40,661 nt of DNA from Bacillota bacterium (lineage in GTDB: Bacteria > Bacillota > Clostridia > Oscillospirales > Oscillospiraceae). The notes beneath the pieces are model-generated. The model was not told the DNA's origin. It worked only from the letters and a program-made list of their open reading frames with translations, and did not search any database. The position numbers and the translations under genes are program-made. This document shows positions 20,041 through 29,215 of the stretch, piece by piece (position 1 is the first letter of the stretch; each line of letters opens with the position of its first letter). Where the stretch lies: assembly GCA_029224785.1 (NCBI GenBank), contig JAQXVF010000056.1, positions 1-40,661 of the forward strand, read 5' to 3'.

Positions 20041-20076
20041 CCGGAAAACGGGCCCCGTGAGGGGCCCGTTTTCCGG
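20041..20076 (+). terminator. Terminator-like hairpin after glnN
   Basis: A perfect 16-base-pair stem (CCGGAAAACGGGCCCC, loop GTGA) begins 9 bases after the stop. It is followed by CTTTCTC, a weak T-tract, so some readthrough into the aminotransferase gene is possible. Confidence 0.8.
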
Positions 20077-20112
20077 CTTTCTCCCATATTACGAAAAGAC
20101 GGGAAGTGAATG

Positions 20113-21114
20113 ATGGATATGGATTGGAACAGCCTGGGGTTCTCGTATACCCCTACGGATTACCGCTATGTTGCAATCTATCACAACGGCGCCTGGGACG
20201 CCGGCATGCTCTCCGGGGATCCCAGCGTGGTGCTCAGCGAAAGCGCCTGTGTGCTTCAGTACGCCCAAAGCTGCTTTGAAGGGCTGAAGGCGTTTTCTCA
20301 GGAGGATGGGACGGTGGTATGCTTCCGTCCGGATCTGAATGCCGCCCGGATGGCGGATTCCTGCCGCCGGATGGAAATGCCGGTGTTCCCGGAAGACCGC
20401 TTTTTGGAGGCCGTGGACCGGACCGTCCGGGCAAACCGGAAATGGATTCCCCCCTACGGCAGCGGTGCAAGCCTCTATCTGCGGCCTTTCATGTTCGGCA
20501 CCACCCCCCTGATCGGGGTCCATTCCGCAGAGGACTTTCAGTTCCGGATGTTTGCCACCCCGGTAGGGCCCTATTTCAAAGGAGGCATCCGTCCTCTGCG
20601 GCTTCGGATCAGCGATCTGGACCGGGCCGCGCCCCACGGCACCGGACACATCAAGGCAAGTCTGAACTATGCCATGAGCCTGTACGCATTGACCGAAGCC
20701 CACGCCCTGGGGTTTGACGAAAACCTGTACCTGGACCCCGCCACCCGGACATATGTGGAAGAGACCGGCGGGGCGAATGTACTGTTTGCCGCAGGCGACC
20801 GTCTGATCGTCCCCCTTTCCGACTCCATTTTGCCCTCCGTGACCCGGCGGTCCCTGGTCTACGCGGCAAAGCACCTCCTGGCAATGGATGTGGAAGAGCG
20901 GAAAGTGGCCCTGGATGAGGTCCGGGGCTTCACCGAATGCGGGCTGTGCGGCACCGCCGCCGTGATCATCCCCGTGGCTGAGATCAACGACCACGGAAAG
21001 GCCATCTCCTTTGCCGGATACGGCCCCGTGATCCGGAAACTCCGGGAGACCCTCCTGGGGATCCAAACCGGCAAGCTCCCGGCACCGGAAGGGTGGCTGC
21101 GGACCATTGCGTAA
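20113..21114 (+). CDS. ilvE: Branched-chain amino acid aminotransferase (class IV)
   Basis: About 333 residues of a fold-type IV PLP enzyme that exchanges amino groups between glutamate and leucine, isoleucine or valine. Motifs: the N-terminal substrate region QSCFEGLKAF, FRPDLNAARM, the PLP Lys in HIKASLNYAMSLYA, YVEETGGANVLF (PLP-linking Glu) and TECGLCGTAAVI near the C-terminus. Three in-frame ATGs lie at 20110, 20113 and 20119; GGGAAG at 20101-20106 favours the second. No separate promoter was seen, and gltB starts 26 bases after its stop, so it likely leads an ilvE-gltB-gltD operon with readthrough from glnN. This links glutamate supply to branched-chain amino acid metabolism. Confidence 0.9.
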   Translation: MDMDWNSLGFSYTPTDYRYVAIYHNGAWDAGMLSGDPSVVLSESACVLQYAQSCFEGLKAFSQEDGTVVCFRPDLNAARMADSCRRMEMPVFPEDRFLEAVDRTVRANRKWIPPYGSGASLYLRPFMFGTTPLIGVHSAEDFQFRMFATPVGPYFKGGIRPLRLRISDLDRAAPHGTGHIKASLNYAMSLYALTEAHALGFDENLYLDPATRTYVEETGGANVLFAAGDRLIVPLSDSILPSVTRRSLVYAAKHLLAMDVEERKVALDEVRGFTECGLCGTAAVIIPVAEINDHGKAISFAGYGPVIRKLRETLLGIQTGKLPAPEGWLRTIA

Positions 21115-21140
21115 CAACCGAAAGAGAGTGAGGCAGGAAA

Positions 21141-24100
21141 ATGGAAGATTTTCAGGGAAACAACACCCTATATTCCCAACGGTTTGAGCACGATGCCTGC
21201 GGCATCGGCTCGGTGGTCAGTATCGACGGCATTGCAAGCCACGCCATCGTGGACGATGCCCTTTCCATCGTGGAGCGGCTGGAACACCGGGCAGGCAAGG
21301 ACGCCACCGGCGAGGTAGGCGACGGCGTCGGTGTGCTGCTGCAGATTTCGCATAAGTTTTTCTCCGCCCTTGGTCTTCCTCTGGGAGACCGGGGGGATTA
21401 CGGCGTGGGAATGTTCTTTCTTCCCCACAACGTGCTGGAGCGCCGCCAGGCCCAGAAGCTCTTCGAGGTCATCTGCAGCAAGGAAGGCGTCCGTTTCCTG
21501 GGCTGGCGCCAGGTTCCGGTGAACGCAGAGGTGCTGGGTGCCCGGGCCAGAGAATCCATGCCCTTTATCTGCCAGTGCTTCGTGGCCCGTCCGGCAGACA
21601 TTCCCAGAGGACTGCCCTTCGACCGGAAGCTCTATGTGATCCGCCGGGTCTTTGAGCAGAGCAACGACAAGACCTATGTCTGCTCCCTGTCCTCCCGGAC
21701 CGTGGTGTACAAGGGAATGTTCCTGGTGCATCAGCTCCGGAAATTCTACCCGGATCTGCAGCAGCCCGACTACGAAAGCGCCATTGCCATGGTCCATTCC
21801 CGGTTCTCCACCAACACCACCCCCAGTTGGGAGCGTGCCCACCCCAACCGCTACATCCTGCACAACGGCGAGATCAACACCATCCGGGGCAACGCCGACC
21901 GGATGCTGGCCCGGGAGGAGACCATGGAATCCGCCTGCCTGCGAGAAGACATGGATAAGGTTCTGCCGGTGATCGCCCGGGAAGGCTCCGACTCCGCCAT
22001 GCTGGACAACACCCTGGAATTTCTCATGATGAACGGCATCCCCCTGCCTCTGGCAGTGATGCTCACCATCCCGGAGCCCTGGCGCAGCGATGCCCGGATG
22101 TCCCGGGAAAAGCGGGACCTTTACCACTACTACTCCACCATGATGGAACCCTGGGACGGCCCCGCAGCCATCTTCTTCTCCGACGGCGACCTGATGGGCG
22201 CCGTGCTGGATCGGAACGGCCTGCGGCCTGCCCGATACTACATCACCCGGGACCGCCGGCTGATCCTGTCCTCCGAGGTTGGTGTGCTGGACATTCCCCC
22301 GGAGAACATTCTGTGCAAATCCCGGCTCCAGCCCGGCAAAATGCTGCTGGTGGACACCGTGGCCAAGCGGGTCATCTCCGACGAGGAGTGCAAGGCGGCC
22401 TTTGCCTCCCGCCAACCCTACGGCGAGTGGCTGGACCAGTACCTGGTAACGCTGGAATCTCTGCCGGTGCCCAACCGGAAGGTGCCTGTCTGCTCTCAGT
22501 CCATGCGGGATAAACTGTACAAGGCCTTCGGCTACACCTACGAGGACATCAACGATGCCATTTTGACCATGGCAAAGACCGGCTCCGAGAAAATCTCCTC
22601 CATGGGCACGGACATTCCTCTGGCGGTGCTGTCGGAAAAGCACCAGCCCCTGTTCAACTACTTCAAGCAGCTCTTTGCCCAGGTCACCAACCCGCCCATC
22701 GATGCCCTGCGGGAGGAGATCGTCACCGACACCACCGTGTACATCGGCTCCGACGGCAACCTGCTGCAGGAAAAGGCGGAAAACTGCCGGGTTTTGGAGG
22801 TTCGCAACCCCATCCTCACCTCCGTAGAGCTGATGCAGATCCGGAACATGAACCGTCCCGGCTTCCGGGTGGAGACGGTGTCTTTGCTGTACTACAAGAA
22901 TTCCTCCCTGCAGGTGGCTCTGGACCGTCTGTTCGTGGAGTGTGACCGGGCCTACCGGGCAGGGGCCAACATCATCATCCTGTCCGACCGGGGCGTGGAC
23001 GAATACCATGTTGCCATTCCCTCCCTGCTGGCGGTCTCCGCCATGGAGCAGTACCTGATCCGCACCAAAAAGCGCACCGCCGTTTCCATCCTTCTGGAAA
23101 GCGCCGACCCCCGGGATGTGCACCACTTCGCCACCCTGCTGGGCTACGGCGCCCGGGCCATCAACCCCTATCTGGCCCACGAGTGCATCATGGAGCTGGT
23201 GGAGAAAAACCGACTGGATAAGGACTGCCATCAGGCCATTGCCGACTACAACAAGGCAATTCTGGGCGGCATCGTGAAGATCGCCTCCAAGATGGGCATT
23301 TCCACCCTGCAGTCCTACCAGTCCGCTCAGATCTTCGAGGCCGTGGGCATCTGCAAAGAGGTCATCGACAAGTATTTCACCAACACCGTCAGCCCGGTGG
23401 AGGGCATCGGTCTGAAGGAGATCGAAGAGGGCGTGGGCTGGCGTCATAACCACGCCTTTGACCTGCTGGATCTGGGCGTGGACACCACCCTGGACAGCAC
23501 CGGCACCCACAAGCTTCGCTCCGGCGCCGGGGCGGAGGATCATATGTACAATCCCCAGACCATCATTGCCCTGCGGGATGCCGTCCGCACCGGCTCCTAC
23601 GAGCGGTTCCGGCAGTACACCGACATGGTGGACGACGAGCGCAAGCCCCACACTCTCCGGGGACTGATGGACTTCCGGTTCGATCCCGACGGGGGCATCC
23701 CCCTGGAGGAGGTGGAACCGGAGGAGGAGATCGTCAAGCGCTTCAAGACCGGCGCCATGTCCTACGGCTCCATTTCCGAGGAAGCCCACTGCTGCATGGC
23801 CATTGCCATGAATCGGCTGGGGGGCAAATCCAACTCCGGCGAAGGCGGTGAAAACCCCAAACGCTTCGGCACGGAGACCAACAGCGCCATCAAGCAGGTG
23901 GCCTCCGCCCGGTTCGGCGTCACCAGCGCCTACCTGTGCAGCGCAAAGGAGATCCAGATCAAGATGGCCCAGGGCGCAAAGCCCGGCGAGGGCGGCCATC
24001 TTCCGGGAAAAAAGGTGTACCCCTGGATCGCCGAGACCCGGTACTCCACCCCCGGCGTATCTCTGATCTCTCCCCCGCCCCATCACGATATCTACTCCAT

Positions 24101-25649
24101 TGAGGATCTTGCCCAACTGATCTACGACCTGAAAAACGCCAACCGGGATGCCCGGATCTCCGTGAAGCTGGTCTCCGAGGCCGGTGTGGGCACCATCGCT
24201 GCCGGCGTTGCCAAGGCCGGTGCCGGCTGTGTGCTGATCTCCGGCTACGACGGCGGCACCGGCGCCGCCCCCAAAAGCTCCATTCACAACGCAGGCCTTC
24301 CCTGGGAGCTGGGCCTTGCCGAAGCCCACCAGACCCTGATCCGCAACGGTCTGCGCTCCCGGGTCCGGCTGGAAACCGACGGCAAGCTGATGACCGGTCG
24401 GGATGTGGCCATTGCCTGCATTCTGGGAGCTGAGGAATTCGGCTTCGCAACCGCGCCTCTGGTCACCATGGGCTGCGTCATGATGCGGGTGTGCAACCTG
24501 GACACCTGCCCCGCAGGCATCGCCACCCAGAATCCGGAGCTGCGCAAACGGTTCGACGGAAAGCCGGAATATGTGATGAACTTCATGCTGTTCATCGCCC
24601 GGCAGCTTCGGGAGATCATGGCCAAGCTGGGCGTCCGCACCGTGGATGCGCTGGTGGGCCGGACGGATCTGATCCGTCCCCGGGAAAACCGCATTACCCA
24701 CCGGGCCGATACCATCGATCTGAGCCGGATTCTGGGGGATCTGCCTCCCGTGCACTACCGGGAGGAGGACAAATACGATTTCGCCCTGGAAAAGACGCTG
24801 GATGTCAGCGTGCTGCTGCCGGCCTTTGAGCCTTACTTCAAAAAGAAAAAGCCCCACACCGAGGCGGTCCGGGTCTCCAGCGTCCACCGGACGGTGGGCA
24901 CCATCCTGGGTTCCGTCATCACCCGCCGCTTCGGCGACACCCTGGCGGAGGACACCTATGTGGTCCGGTGTACCGGCGGCGGCGGGCAGTCCTTCGGCGC
25001 CTTCCTGCCCAAGGGCCTGACCCTGAGCCTGACCGGAGATGCCAACGACTACTTCGGCAAGGGACTGTCCGGCGGCAAGCTCATCGTCCGCCCGGAGCCA
25101 ACCTCCCCATTCGCTGCCAGAGATAACATCATCATCGGCAACGTGGCCCTGTACGGCGCCACCTCCGGCAAGGCCTTCCTCAGCGGCATCGCCGGGGAGC
25201 GGTTCTGCGTCCGCAATTCCGGCGCCATCGCCGTGGCGGAGGGCTGCGGGGACCACGGCTGCGAGTACATGACCGGCGGCCGGGTGGCCATTCTGGGACC
25301 CACGGGCAAAAACTTCGCAGCCGGCATGAGCGGCGGCATCGCCTATGTGCTGGACGAAAACCACGACCTGTACCTGCGGCTGAACAAGCAGATGGTCACC
25401 ATGCAGGCCATCACCGAGCGCCACGATGCCGAAGAGCTGAGGGATATGATCCGTCAGCACACCGAGGCCACCGATTCCGTCCTGGGACGGCAGATTCTGG
25501 ATCATTTCGACGCATATCTGCCCCGGTTCAAGAAGATCATCTCCACGGACTATCAGAGAATGATCACCGCCATCGGACAGATGGAGGAAAAGGGCATGAG
25601 CCAGAAGCAGGCCACCCTGGAAGCGTTTTACGCCGTCACCAAAGGATAA
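21141..25649 (+). CDS. gltB: Glutamate synthase, large (alpha) subunit
   Basis: A complete 1502-residue GltB, normal length. It takes the amide of glutamine and 2-oxoglutarate to give two glutamates. Domains in order: class II glutaminase (Cys20 in HDACGIGSVV; processing of the first 19 residues would expose it), a central domain, the FMN/2-oxoglutarate barrel (SNSGEGGENPKRFG, AGVAKAGAGCVLISGYDGGT), the 3Fe-4S Cys group in GCVMMRVCNLDTCPAGIATQ, and the C-terminal GXGXG beta-helix domain (GDANDYFGKGLSGGKLIV). It sits between the aminotransferase and gltD, 13 bases before the latter. A frame of similar length on the opposite strand is a mirror effect of GC-rich codons. Confidence 0.98.
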   Translation: MEDFQGNNTLYSQRFEHDACGIGSVVSIDGIASHAIVDDALSIVERLEHRAGKDATGEVGDGVGVLLQISHKFFSALGLPLGDRGDYGVGMFFLPHNVLERRQAQKLFEVICSKEGVRFLGWRQVPVNAEVLGARARESMPFICQCFVARPADIPRGLPFDRKLYVIRRVFEQSNDKTYVCSLSSRTVVYKGMFLVHQLRKFYPDLQQPDYESAIAMVHSRFSTNTTPSWERAHPNRYILHNGEINTIRGNADRMLAREETMESACLREDMDKVLPVIAREGSDSAMLDNTLEFLMMNGIPLPLAVMLTIPEPWRSDARMSREKRDLYHYYSTMMEPWDGPAAIFFSDGDLMGAVLDRNGLRPARYYITRDRRLILSSEVGVLDIPPENILCKSRLQPGKMLLVDTVAKRVISDEECKAAFASRQPYGEWLDQYLVTLESLPVPNRKVPVCSQSMRDKLYKAFGYTYEDINDAILTMAKTGSEKISSMGTDIPLAVLSEKHQPLFNYFKQLFAQVTNPPIDALREEIVTDTTVYIGSDGNLLQEKAENCRVLEVRNPILTSVELMQIRNMNRPGFRVETVSLLYYKNSSLQVALDRLFVECDRAYRAGANIIILSDRGVDEYHVAIPSLLAVSAMEQYLIRTKKRTAVSILLESADPRDVHHFATLLGYGARAINPYLAHECIMELVEKNRLDKDCHQAIADYNKAILGGIVKIASKMGISTLQSYQSAQIFEAVGICKEVIDKYFTNTVSPVEGIGLKEIEEGVGWRHNHAFDLLDLGVDTTLDSTGTHKLRSGAGAEDHMYNPQTIIALRDAVRTGSYERFRQYTDMVDDERKPHTLRGLMDFRFDPDGGIPLEEVEPEEEIVKRFKTGAMSYGSISEEAHCCMAIAMNRLGGKSNSGEGGENPKRFGTETNSAIKQVASARFGVTSAYLCSAKEIQIKMAQGAKPGEGGHLPGKKVYPWIAETRYSTPGVSLISPPPHHDIYSIEDLAQLIYDLKNANRDARISVKLVSEAGVGTIAAGVAKAGAGCVLISGYDGGTGAAPKSSIHNAGLPWELGLAEAHQTLIRNGLRSRVRLETDGKLMTGRDVAIACILGAEEFGFATAPLVTMGCVMMRVCNLDTCPAGIATQNPELRKRFDGKPEYVMNFMLFIARQLREIMAKLGVRTVDALVGRTDLIRPRENRITHRADTIDLSRILGDLPPVHYREEDKYDFALEKTLDVSVLLPAFEPYFKKKKPHTEAVRVSSVHRTVGTILGSVITRRFGDTLAEDTYVVRCTGGGGQSFGAFLPKGLTLSLTGDANDYFGKGLSGGKLIVRPEPTSPFAARDNIIIGNVALYGATSGKAFLSGIAGERFCVRNSGAIAVAEGCGDHGCEYMTGGRVAILGPTGKNFAAGMSGGIAYVLDENHDLYLRLNKQMVTMQAITERHDAEELRDMIRQHTEATDSVLGRQILDHFDAYLPRFKKIISTDYQRMITAIGQMEEKGMSQKQATLEAFYAVTKG

Positions 25650-25662
25650 AGGAGGAGTTACC

Positions 25663-27135
25663 ATGGGAAAACCTACCGGATTTCTGGAATATGCCCGCTG
25701 CAGCAGCCCCTCCGTGGATCCGCTTGCGCGGATCCGGGACTTTTCGGAATTTCATCTGCCCCCGGACAACCGCCAGCGCCGCCTGCAGGCCGGACGCTGC
25801 ATGAACTGCGGGGTGCCCTTCTGCCAGTCCGGGGTGAACTTCGGCGGCAGCGGCTTTTCCGGCTGCCCCCTGCACAACCTGATCCCCGAGTGGAATGACG
25901 AGATCTGGAACGGCAACTGGAAAGAGGCCCTGTCCCGTCTGACCAAAACCAACAATTTCCCGGAGTTTACCGGCCGTGTCTGCCCCGCCCTCTGCGAGGC
26001 CGCCTGCACCTGCGGCATGAACGGGCAGAGCGTCACCGTCCATGACAACGAGCTGGCCATTGTGGAGGAAGGCTTTGCCCGGGGCTGGATCCAGCCCCGG
26101 ATCCCCGGTACCCGCAGCGGCAAGAAGGTAGCCGTCATCGGCTCCGGGCCTTCCGGTCTGGCCGCCGCCGATCAGCTCAACCACCGGGGCCACAGTGTCA
26201 CGGTGTTCGAGCGAGAGCAAAGCCCCGGGGGACTTCTGATGTACGGCATCCCCAATATGAAGCTGGACAAATCCGTTGTGGCACGGCGGGTGGCGCTGAT
26301 GGAAGCCGAAGGCGTGGTGTTCCGCACCGGCACCGACGTGGGTAAGGATGTGTCCGCCCAGGATATCCTGAACGAATACGATGCCGTGGTGCTGTGCTGC
26401 GGTTCCAAACTGCCCCGGGATCTGGGTGTCCCCGGCAGAGATGCTCAGGGCGTCCACTTTGCAGTGGACTATCTCACCTCCGCCACCAAAAAGGTGGTGG
26501 GTCAGGCAACGGAATATGCCATCGACGCCCGGGACAAGGACGTGATCATCGTCGGCGGCGGCGACACCGGCAACGACTGCGTGGGCACCGCCATTCGCCA
26601 GGGCTGCCGCTCCGTGACCCAACTGGAAATGATGGGTATGCCCCCCGCGGAACGCGCTGCCTCCAACCCCTGGCCCCAGTGGCCCCGGGTGCTGAAGACC
26701 GACTACGGCCAGCAGGAGGCCATTGCGGTGTTCGGACACGATCCCCGGCTCTACCAGACCACCGTGAAGGAGATCCGCAAAAATGATGCCGGCCAGATCA
26801 CCGGGGTGCAGACCGTCCGGCTGGAGCCGAAGACGGAAAACGGCCGCACCGTCATGGCTCCCATCCCCGGAAGCGAGGAAGCGCTGCCCTGCGGCATGCT
26901 GCTGATCGCCGCCGGTTTTGTGGGCTGCGAGCCCTATGTTGCCGAAGCCTTCGGCCTTCCCCGGGACGGCAGGGGCAGCCTGGCTGCGCCGGACCACCAC
27001 ACCCCCAATCCGAAGGTCTTCGCCGCAGGAGACTGCCGCAGAGGCCAGTCCCTGGTGGTGTGGGCCATTTCCGAGGGCAGGACCTGTGCCAAAGAGGTGG
27101 ACGAATTTTTGATGGGCTATACCAATATGCTCTGA
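25663..27135 (+). CDS. gltD: Glutamate synthase, small (beta) subunit
   Basis: 490 residues, the usual length. It passes electrons from NAD(P)H through FAD and iron-sulfur clusters to the large subunit. The Cys-rich N-terminal ferredoxin-like part has [24 protein letters not shown] and [12 protein letters not shown]. Then FAD-binding [20 protein letters not shown] and NAD(P)H-binding [18 protein letters not shown], and a final [18 protein letters not shown] motif. GGAGGAG lies 6 bases before the ATG. It ends the operon, with a terminator at 27139. Confidence 0.98.
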   Translation: MGKPTGFLEYARCSSPSVDPLARIRDFSEFHLPPDNRQRRLQAGRCMNCGVPFCQSGVNFGGSGFSGCPLHNLIPEWNDEIWNGNWKEALSRLTKTNNFPEFTGRVCPALCEAACTCGMNGQSVTVHDNELAIVEEGFARGWIQPRIPGTRSGKKVAVIGSGPSGLAAADQLNHRGHSVTVFEREQSPGGLLMYGIPNMKLDKSVVARRVALMEAEGVVFRTGTDVGKDVSAQDILNEYDAVVLCCGSKLPRDLGVPGRDAQGVHFAVDYLTSATKKVVGQATEYAIDARDKDVIIVGGGDTGNDCVGTAIRQGCRSVTQLEMMGMPPAERAASNPWPQWPRVLKTDYGQQEAIAVFGHDPRLYQTTVKEIRKNDAGQITGVQTVRLEPKTENGRTVMAPIPGSEEALPCGMLLIAAGFVGCEPYVAEAFGLPRDGRGSLAAPDHHTPNPKVFAAGDCRRGQSLVVWAISEGRTCAKEVDEFLMGYTNML

Positions 27136-27138
27136 TCC

Positions 27139-27171
27139 CATGCCCCGCTTCGGCGGGGCATGGCGTTTTCT
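27139..27171 (+). terminator. Terminator of gltD
   Basis: A perfect 10-base-pair stem (CATGCCCCGC) with TTCG tetraloop at 27139-27162, followed by GCGTTTTCTT, four bases after the gltD stop. Confidence 0.85.
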
Positions 27172-27173
27172 TC

Positions 27174-27202
27174 TTGACAGACTCCGGAAAGCGGAGTATC
27201 CT
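27174..27202 (+). promoter_or_regulatory. Promoter of small membrane protein gene
   Basis: TTGACA (27174-27179), a 17-base spacer with CTCCGGAAAGCGGAG (an inverted repeat) and TATCCT (27197-27202). It follows directly on the gltD terminator. Confidence 0.65.
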
Positions 27203-27224
27203 TGTGGAAAAGGAGATGTGCTTT

Positions 27225-27551
27225 ATGATCATCTGTGCGCTGATCTATGCCCTTGTGGCTGCCATCATAGTAGGCATTGGGGTGTGGAATCTGAAAAGCA
27301 AGACTCCGGTCACCTTCTACTCCGGAGAAAAGCCCATGGATCCCCGGGAGCTGACGGATGTGGAGGGCTGGAACCGGGACCACGGGAGAATGTGGCTCAC
27401 CTACGGCTGTCTGATCGCCCTGTCGGCGGTCATCGGCTTTCTGCTGGGGGACTCCCTGTGGTGCCTGATCCCCTATATGGGCGGCGTGGTCGTGCCCCTG
27501 CCCCTGATGGTGCTGTACCACCACCGGCTTCTGAAGCGGTACCATGCCTGA
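27225..27551 (+). CDS. Small membrane protein of unknown function
   Basis: 108 residues. Three predicted membrane helices: ALIYALVAAIIVGIGVW, WLTYGCLIALSAVIGFLLG and LIPYMGGVVVPLPLMVLYH. Between the first two is a soluble loop YSGEKPMDPRELTDVEGWNR. The pattern resembles small uncharacterised Clostridial membrane proteins (DUF3784-like), but I am not sure of the family. ATG 27225 is chosen because AAGGAG is 9 bases upstream, while the ATG at 27216 directly abuts it. It has its own promoter and a terminator after it, so it is probably monocistronic; the neighbours do not reveal a role. Confidence 0.75.
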   Translation: MIICALIYALVAAIIVGIGVWNLKSKTPVTFYSGEKPMDPRELTDVEGWNRDHGRMWLTYGCLIALSAVIGFLLGDSLWCLIPYMGGVVVPLPLMVLYHHRLLKRYHA

Positions 27552-27581
27552 TGCCAACTCCAAAAGGGTCTTTCCTGACAC

Positions 27582-27633
27582 AAACCCCGTCCGCGGTTCC
27601 CTGTAAATGGGTGCAGCAGACGGGGTTTCATTT
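27582..27633. terminator. Terminator between the small membrane protein gene and purF
   Basis: AAACCCCGTC (27582-27591) pairs with GACGGGGTTT (27619-27628) over a 27-base loop, followed by CATTTTATG on the plus strand and by TTTGTG on the minus strand. It stands between two converging genes and may serve both. Confidence 0.6.
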
Positions 27634-27642
27634 TATGTTAAC

Positions 27643-29082
27643 CTATCGTTTTTCCTCTTTATGCCGCTCCGAGAGCTTTCCCTCAAACCGGTCCTTTGCC
27701 GTATCCGTGGGGATCTTAGTGGGATACTCACCGGAGAAGCAGGCATCACAGAAGCCGGTGCACCCCACCATTTCCGGCAGATCCTCCCGGTCCAGATACC
27801 CCAGCGAATCTGCGCCGATCAGCTCCCCGATCTCCTCCACCGTGTGCCGGCAGGCAATCAGATGCTCCCGGGAGTCGATGTCCGTGCCGTAGTAGCAGGG
27901 GTTCCGGAAGGGCGGAGAAGAAATCCGCATATGAATCTCCCTTGCCCCGGCTTCCCGCAGGAGGGTTACGATCTGGCGGCTGGTGGTGCCCCGGACGATG
28001 GAATCGTCGATGAGCACGATCCGCTTGTCCTGTACCGCCTCCCGGATGGGGCTGAGCTTGATCTTCACCTGGTTCACCCGCTGGCCCTGCCCCGGGGAGA
28101 TAAAGGTCCGGCCGATGTACTTGTTCTTGATAAAGCCCATGCCGCAGGGGATACCGGATTCCTCCGCATAGCCCAAAGCCGCATCCATGCCGGAGTCCGG
28201 CACGCCTACTACCAGATCCGCCTCCACGCCGTGGCGCCGGGCCAGAAGCCGCCCTGCGTTTTTCCGGGCGGTGTGAACGCATACCCCGTCCAGCACCGAG
28301 TCCGGCCGGGCAAAATAGATGTACTCAAAGATACACATCCGCTTCTCCCGGGTTCCGCAGTGGGTTCGGTCCGAGTGGATGCCGGTTTCATCGAAGGTCA
28401 GGATCTCTCCGGGCAGGACATCCCGGCAGAATTTGGCGCCCACAGCGGTCAGGGCACAGCTTTCCGAGGCAACGACGGCAGTACCGTCCTCCAGAAATCC
28501 GTAGCACAGGGGGCGGAAGCCGTGAGGATCCCGGCAGGCCATCATTTTGGCGGAGGACATGATGACCAGAGAATAGGCTCCGTCCAGCCTATCCATGGCC
28601 CGACTCACCGCCTCCTCAATGGAGGGGGTCTTCAGCCGCTGCTGGGTGATGATATAGGCGATGATCTCCGTGTCGCTGGTGCCGTGGAAGATGGCGCCCC
28701 CCATTTCCAGCTCCGTCCGCAGCTCCATGGCGTTGCTCAGGTTGCCGTTGTGGGCCAGCGCCAGTTTTCCCTTCCGGTGGTTGACCACGATGGGCTGACA
28801 ATTCGCCCGGACGGTTCCGCCGGTGGTACCGTAGCGGACGTGTCCCACTGCCATGGTCCCCTGGGGGAATTCTTCCATGACCTGCCGGGTAAACACGTCC
28901 CCCACAATGCCCAGATCCCGATGAGATGTAAACACCCCATCATCGTTGACCACAATACCGCAGCTCTCCTGTCCCCGGTGCTGCAGGGCGTACAGCCCGT
29001 AGTAGGCAAGCCCCGCCACATCCCCTGCGGCAGGGGAAAAGACACCGAACACGCCGCATTCCTCATGAAGTTCATCCCACAT
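27643..29082 (-). CDS. purF: Amidophosphoribosyltransferase
   Basis: 479 residues. It performs the first committed step of purine synthesis, PRPP plus glutamine to phosphoribosylamine. An N-terminal class II glutaminase begins MWDELHEECGVFG; processing would expose a nucleophilic Cys. Then the phosphoribosyltransferase domain with GVPDSGMDAALGYAEESGIP and the PRPP loop VLIDDSIVRGTTSRQ. The C-terminal CTGFCDACFSGEYPT supplies Cys for the 4Fe-4S cluster found in the Bacillus-type enzyme. Start 29082 fits the family N-terminus; the longer frame from 29184 crosses the leader hairpin. The ribosome site is weak (GGGGT). It consumes glutamine and so fits the surrounding block. Other pur genes are not adjacent. 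Confidence 0.97.
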   Translation of the reverse strand: MWDELHEECGVFGVFSPAAGDVAGLAYYGLYALQHRGQESCGIVVNDDGVFTSHRDLGIVGDVFTRQVMEEFPQGTMAVGHVRYGTTGGTVRANCQPIVVNHRKGKLALAHNGNLSNAMELRTELEMGGAIFHGTSDTEIIAYIITQQRLKTPSIEEAVSRAMDRLDGAYSLVIMSSAKMMACRDPHGFRPLCYGFLEDGTAVVASESCALTAVGAKFCRDVLPGEILTFDETGIHSDRTHCGTREKRMCIFEYIYFARPDSVLDGVCVHTARKNAGRLLARRHGVEADLVVGVPDSGMDAALGYAEESGIPCGMGFIKNKYIGRTFISPGQGQRVNQVKIKLSPIREAVQDKRIVLIDDSIVRGTTSRQIVTLLREAGAREIHMRISSPPFRNPCYYGTDIDSREHLIACRHTVEEIGELIGADSLGYLDREDLPEMVGCTGFCDACFSGEYPTKIPTDTAKDRFEGKLSERHKEEKR

Positions 29083-29103
29083 ATGGAAACCCCGTTTCTG
29101 TTC

Positions 29104-29160
29104 CGAAAAAATAGAAAGGCGCCCACCCGTGCAGATCGTTTCTCTGCATGGATGAGCGCC
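29104..29160 (-). terminator. Hairpin with T-tract in the purF leader
   Basis: On the minus strand GGCGCTCATCCATGCAGA (29160-29143) pairs with TCTGCACGGGTGGGCGCC (29135-29118) with few mismatches, followed by TTTCTATTTTTT. It begins only about 8 bases after the predicted start of transcription. It can terminate the P-type ATPase message and attenuate purF. The loop is short (seven bases) and no alternative fold or known riboswitch core was seen. Confidence 0.75.
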
Positions 29161-29174
29161 TTTGCTCCCGGATG

Positions 29175-29203
29175 ATTGTACCACATCGGGGGTCGTTTGT
29201 CAA
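29175..29203 (-). promoter_or_regulatory. Promoter of purF
   Basis: Minus strand TTGACA (29203-29198), a 17-base spacer and TACAAT (29180-29175). It lies between the ATPase stop and the terminator hairpin, so any transcript starting here meets the hairpin at once. Confidence 0.7.
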
Positions 29204-29215
29204 TTTGAAGCCGCG

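Noticed and set aside
21168-25664. A 1498-codon open frame on the strand opposite gltB, and similar long antisense frames over rpoD, rny, typA, pyrG, glnN, gltD and malQ
   Set aside because: They mirror real genes in register, have no ribosome sites or family motifs and are low-complexity (Gly, Val, His, Gln rich); they come from GC-biased third codon positions.
29082-29160. Purine riboswitch or T-box in front of purF
   Set aside because: The leader is too short and lacks any known aptamer core; only a terminator hairpin is visible.
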